Origin: JALXDT01 sp964634755
GTDB lineage: Bacteria > Acidobacteriota > Aminicenantia > JAMOAD01
DNA length: 41,476 bases
Assembly: GCA_964634755.1 (NCBI GenBank)
Contig: CAZWJH010000011.1
Location: forward strand, 1-41,476
Direction of reading: 5' to 3'
In this document: piece by piece, positions 39,371-41,476 of the stretch
Numbering within the stretch: position 1 is the first letter of the stretch
Layout: the number at the start of each line of letters is the position of its first letter
Program-made: the position numbers and the translations under genes
Notes under the pieces: model-generated
What the model saw: the letters and a program-made list of their open reading frames with translations, nothing else
Told to the model about the DNA's origin: nothing
Database searches by the model: none

Positions 39371-41254
39371 TTTTATTTTAATTTCTATGTTTTCTTTTTC
39401 TTTTGTACTATCTGTATTTATATTATGGTCATAGTTTAAAACATGAATTATTATTTGATTTTTATCAAAATTGTAATAAGGGGTTACAATTATTTTCCTT
39501 TCCACATTTTCGGTATATTGAAAAGAATTAGTTAACTTTAGGAATAGATCTCTTAAAGATTTTCTATATTTATCTTCGTATGAGAAAAAGTAAAGGGAAC
39601 CGATATCCCATTCTCTATTTTCGTAGAACCAACTATCCAAAACTATGAATACTCCCTTTCCATAATTCTTTATTCCTGTTCCATTTAATCCGAAGCTTTC
39701 TCCTGAGAAAATGATTGCCTTACCGCCTTCTCTTACATAATCTTTGATTTTATCTTTTTGATTATCTTCGATCTGTTTCGAATTTGGAATAATAATGAGT
39801 GGATATTTTTTTAGTTCATTTGATTTTACCCTATCTTTTAAATATTTGCCTCCTCCTCCAAAAATAACATCATATCCTATATTTGATTCTGAAAGAATTT
39901 GCGAGATTCCAAGATAGGAAAAGTATCTATTTCTAAGATTTTCCGAATATAAAAATAGTATTGCAATATCTGATAATGTTTTAGAGTCTTTCATAAACAG
40001 ATCATTATGAGTTCTTATAAATTTTGCAGCTTCTGCACACTTTTCCCATGTTTTATAGTTATTAAAAGGCTTTCCATAGTAGATTGCAAAAGCTCCCTTG
40101 TTAATATATGCTTCCATGAATCTTATATATAGATAATTGGAAAACTTCCCAATATTTGTCTTTTTGTCAAGTTCTTTTATAGTTCCTGTATCCAGCATAG
40201 ATACAAAAGTATTCCCGGTTGCCTGAAAAGCAAGTTTTTCCCAAGCTATCCATTTATTGCGTGGGTAAGGGGAAAGAATTTGATTTGCTACTGCTGAGTA
40301 GTGATTTTCAAAAGTGTAGAAATCTAAAAAATCACTAAAAATTAATCCTTTTACCCAATAATCACCTATTTGGATTCCCCCTATTGCATATGAATTAGCG
40401 GATATCGCAATGTTTCTACCTTTCAATTTAGCATAGCTTCTTAAAGATTGAACAAGTCTTTTCTTTAAAAGATAGTTATTTTTTTCATTGAAATTTATAT
40501 ACTCTTTTATTAAGGGGCCTTTTGCTACCCTTTCGAAGTATTTTAGGGCTTTTGTACTGTTTATCCTTTCTTTTAATTCTTCATTTTCTATATTTAAAAT
40601 GTTGAATTTTTCTTTTAATTCTTCAGATGTGAAGTTGGTTTTTAGGTAATTTCTGAATCCTTCTATACAATGCTCGCAAAATCCTGGCTCTTTCATTCCA
40701 GTGAATTGCCCTAACCATTGATAAAGAGGGATAAATCCTCCTCCCTGAATTTCGTCTAAAACAATTAAATCTGCTCCAGAATCTATTGCTTTTTTCCCGT
40801 GTAAAAACATCCATTCAAGCCAATTATCGTTATTAGAACACATGAATTTTGATTCAGCAGTCAAATCCCAATCTGAGATTTCTCCATTATAGCTTTTACA
40901 TGAGAGCTCTTTTAATTTGTTTCCTTGCAAAGTTTCGTGACCTTGTGTTGTTAATATTGTCGCAGGAACAATAAAACTGTTTTTATGAAGATATTCTACA
41001 AATTTTTGATCGCTATCATAATTTTTGTTTTCATAATAGGATAAAAGCATTCTTCCGAAAGCAAATGGTGAAGAGACTTTCCCTATGTATCCATTCCATA
41101 ACCCATTAACTGTTATTGAAAATTTTTCTGAATCCTTTTTATCAAAAACTGTTACACTGTAAATTTGAGGCTTTTTAATCCATTCGCTAATTGTTTTACT
41201 TTCTATAAAAAAAGAAATTAAAAACAGAAAAAAACAAAAAAAGATTTTTTTCAA
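39335..41254 (-). CDS. Secreted GH42-like (beta-galactosidase superfamily-like) protein, C-terminus frameshifted
   Basis: A 639-residue exported protein (signal peptide about 1-18) with the layout of GH42-type enzymes. An N-terminal barrel-like region holds GADLIVLDEIQGGGF and PGFCEHCIEGFRNYLK. A Rossmann-like trimerisation-type domain (about 425-540) has YPLIIIPNSKQI and YVREGGKAIIFSG, and a C-terminal beta-sandwich contains IIIHVLNYDHN. Acidic residues in DEIQ and in the FENHY segment are candidate catalytic sites. No close family comes to mind, so the substrate is open. The TTG start has AAGGAG seven bases upstream. The reading frame ends early, 11 codons after a C7 tract; the natural end is probably at 39201. 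Confidence 0.7.
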   Translation of the reverse strand: MKKIFFCFFLFLISFFIESKTISEWIKKPQIYSVTVFDKKDSEKFSITVNGLWNGYIGKVSSPFAFGRMLLSYYENKNYDSDQKFVEYLHKNSFIVPATILTTQGHETLQGNKLKELSCKSYNGEISDWDLTAESKFMCSNNDNWLEWMFLHGKKAIDSGADLIVLDEIQGGGFIPLYQWLGQFTGMKEPGFCEHCIEGFRNYLKTNFTSEELKEKFNILNIENEELKERINSTKALKYFERVAKGPLIKEYINFNEKNNYLLKKRLVQSLRSYAKLKGRNIAISANSYAIGGIQIGDYWVKGLIFSDFLDFYTFENHYSAVANQILSPYPRNKWIAWEKLAFQATGNTFVSMLDTGTIKELDKKTNIGKFSNYLYIRFMEAYINKGAFAIYYGKPFNNYKTWEKCAEAAKFIRTHNDLFMKDSKTLSDIAILFLYSENLRNRYFSYLGISQILSESNIGYDVIFGGGGKYLKDRVKSNELKKYPLIIIPNSKQIEDNQKDKIKDYVREGGKAIIFSGESFGLNGTGIKNYGKGVFIVLDSWFYENREWDIGSLYFFSYEDKYRKSLRDLFLKLTNSFQYTENVERKIIVTPYYNFDKNQIIIHVLNYDHNINTDSTKEKENIEIKIKPPLFQLEKQVI

Positions 41255-41267
41255 GGGAAAGCTCCTT

Positions 41268-41465
41268 TTAACTTTTTCTTTTTGTCATTAGATACATTCC
41301 TAGCATAACCAAGCCAAAAGCAAACATAACCAACCCCCAGATGAGGTTGAAGTTAAATCCAAGCTTGTCTATTACTTCCTGTTTGTAAAAAAGCCCTGAG
41401 ATTGTTATTATTATCCCGATTAATATAAAAAATAATCCTATTGGAAGTTTTATATCAAGTCCCAT
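41268..41465 (-). CDS. Small two-helix membrane protein
   Basis: A 65-residue protein with hydrophobic segments at about 8-26 and 39-60 separated by a KQEVIDKLGFN loop, ending in a basic KRKS tail. It has ATG with AGGAGG seven bases upstream at the window edge and lies 13 bases before the secreted GH42-like gene, so the two are likely co-transcribed. I do not recognise a family. Confidence 0.7.
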   Translation of the reverse strand: MGLDIKLPIGLFFILIGIIITISGLFYKQEVIDKLGFNFNLIWGLVMFAFGLVMLGMYLMTKRKS

Positions 41466-41476
41466 TTTATCCTCCT

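Noticed and set aside
1..41476. CRISPR arrays, insertion sequences, attachment sites or prophage genes
   Set aside because: No regularly spaced repeats, transposase or integrase motifs were seen; gene content is uniformly chromosomal.

Overview
The window is about 41.5 kb of AT-rich, gene-dense bacterial chromosome. It carries a rod-shape operon, an O-antigen-type ABC exporter (Wzm/Wzt) and several Sec or Tat signal peptides, which together suggest a rod-shaped, probably diderm bacterium with a low-GC genome. Gene content (tandem COG3379-like alkaline-phosphatase-fold enzymes, a secreted MEMO1 homologue, radical-SAM TIGR03960) recalls uncultured phyla of the Acidobacteriota/Aminicenantes type. 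That placement is a guess: no rRNA marker is present. I see no phage, insertion sequence or CRISPR. No intergenic gap is longer than about 205 bases.

Layout. (1) 1-3330, minus: secreted MEMO-like protein, gcvT, a degenerate deoxynucleoside kinase and the 5' part of panB. (2) 3454-6157, plus: ROK sugar kinase overlapping lepA, closed by a strong bidirectional terminator. (3) 6230-9223, minus: secreted M16C metalloprotease. (4) 9382-11356, plus: purine permease and an unknown membrane protein. (5) 11365-14899, minus: clpB and a GT2 glycosyltransferase. (6) 15041-20766, plus: two tandem alkaline-phosphatase-superfamily enzymes (one membrane-anchored, one with a Tat-like signal), a small RHH-like protein, an Oxa1/EMC3-like membrane protein with a large ectodomain, and a CPBP membrane protease. 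(7) 20868-30544, plus: one tight operon of a FecR-like envelope protein, a GGDEF diguanylate cyclase, mreB, mreC, mreD, PBP2, rodA and a radical-SAM/DUF2344 fusion. (8) 30551-37697, minus: tRNA-Phe, NamZ-like DUF1343 enzyme, and an overlapping set of FHA protein, phosphodiesterase-like pseudoenzyme, dtd, trmN6-like methyltransferase, wzm, wzt and a nucleotidyltransferase. (9) 37758-41465, minus: class V cysteine desulfurase, a secreted GH42-like protein with an apparent frameshift at a C7 tract, and a small membrane protein.

The best candidate for an undescribed system is region 6. Two complete metal-dependent phospho/sulfo-transfer enzymes on the cell surface are translationally coupled to a small RHH-like protein and a membrane protein resembling the Oxa1/EMC3/DUF106 insertase fold. 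A third copy of the same enzyme fold, with its metal ligands lost, sits beside the polysaccharide exporter in region 8.

A second theme is transcription. Genes that head units without a Shine-Dalgarno (ROK kinase, first phosphodiesterase, FecR-like protein, NamZ-like protein) each have a -10 box 5-7 bases before the start codon, as expected for leaderless mRNAs. Genes with a good Shine-Dalgarno have promoters 25-50 bases upstream.
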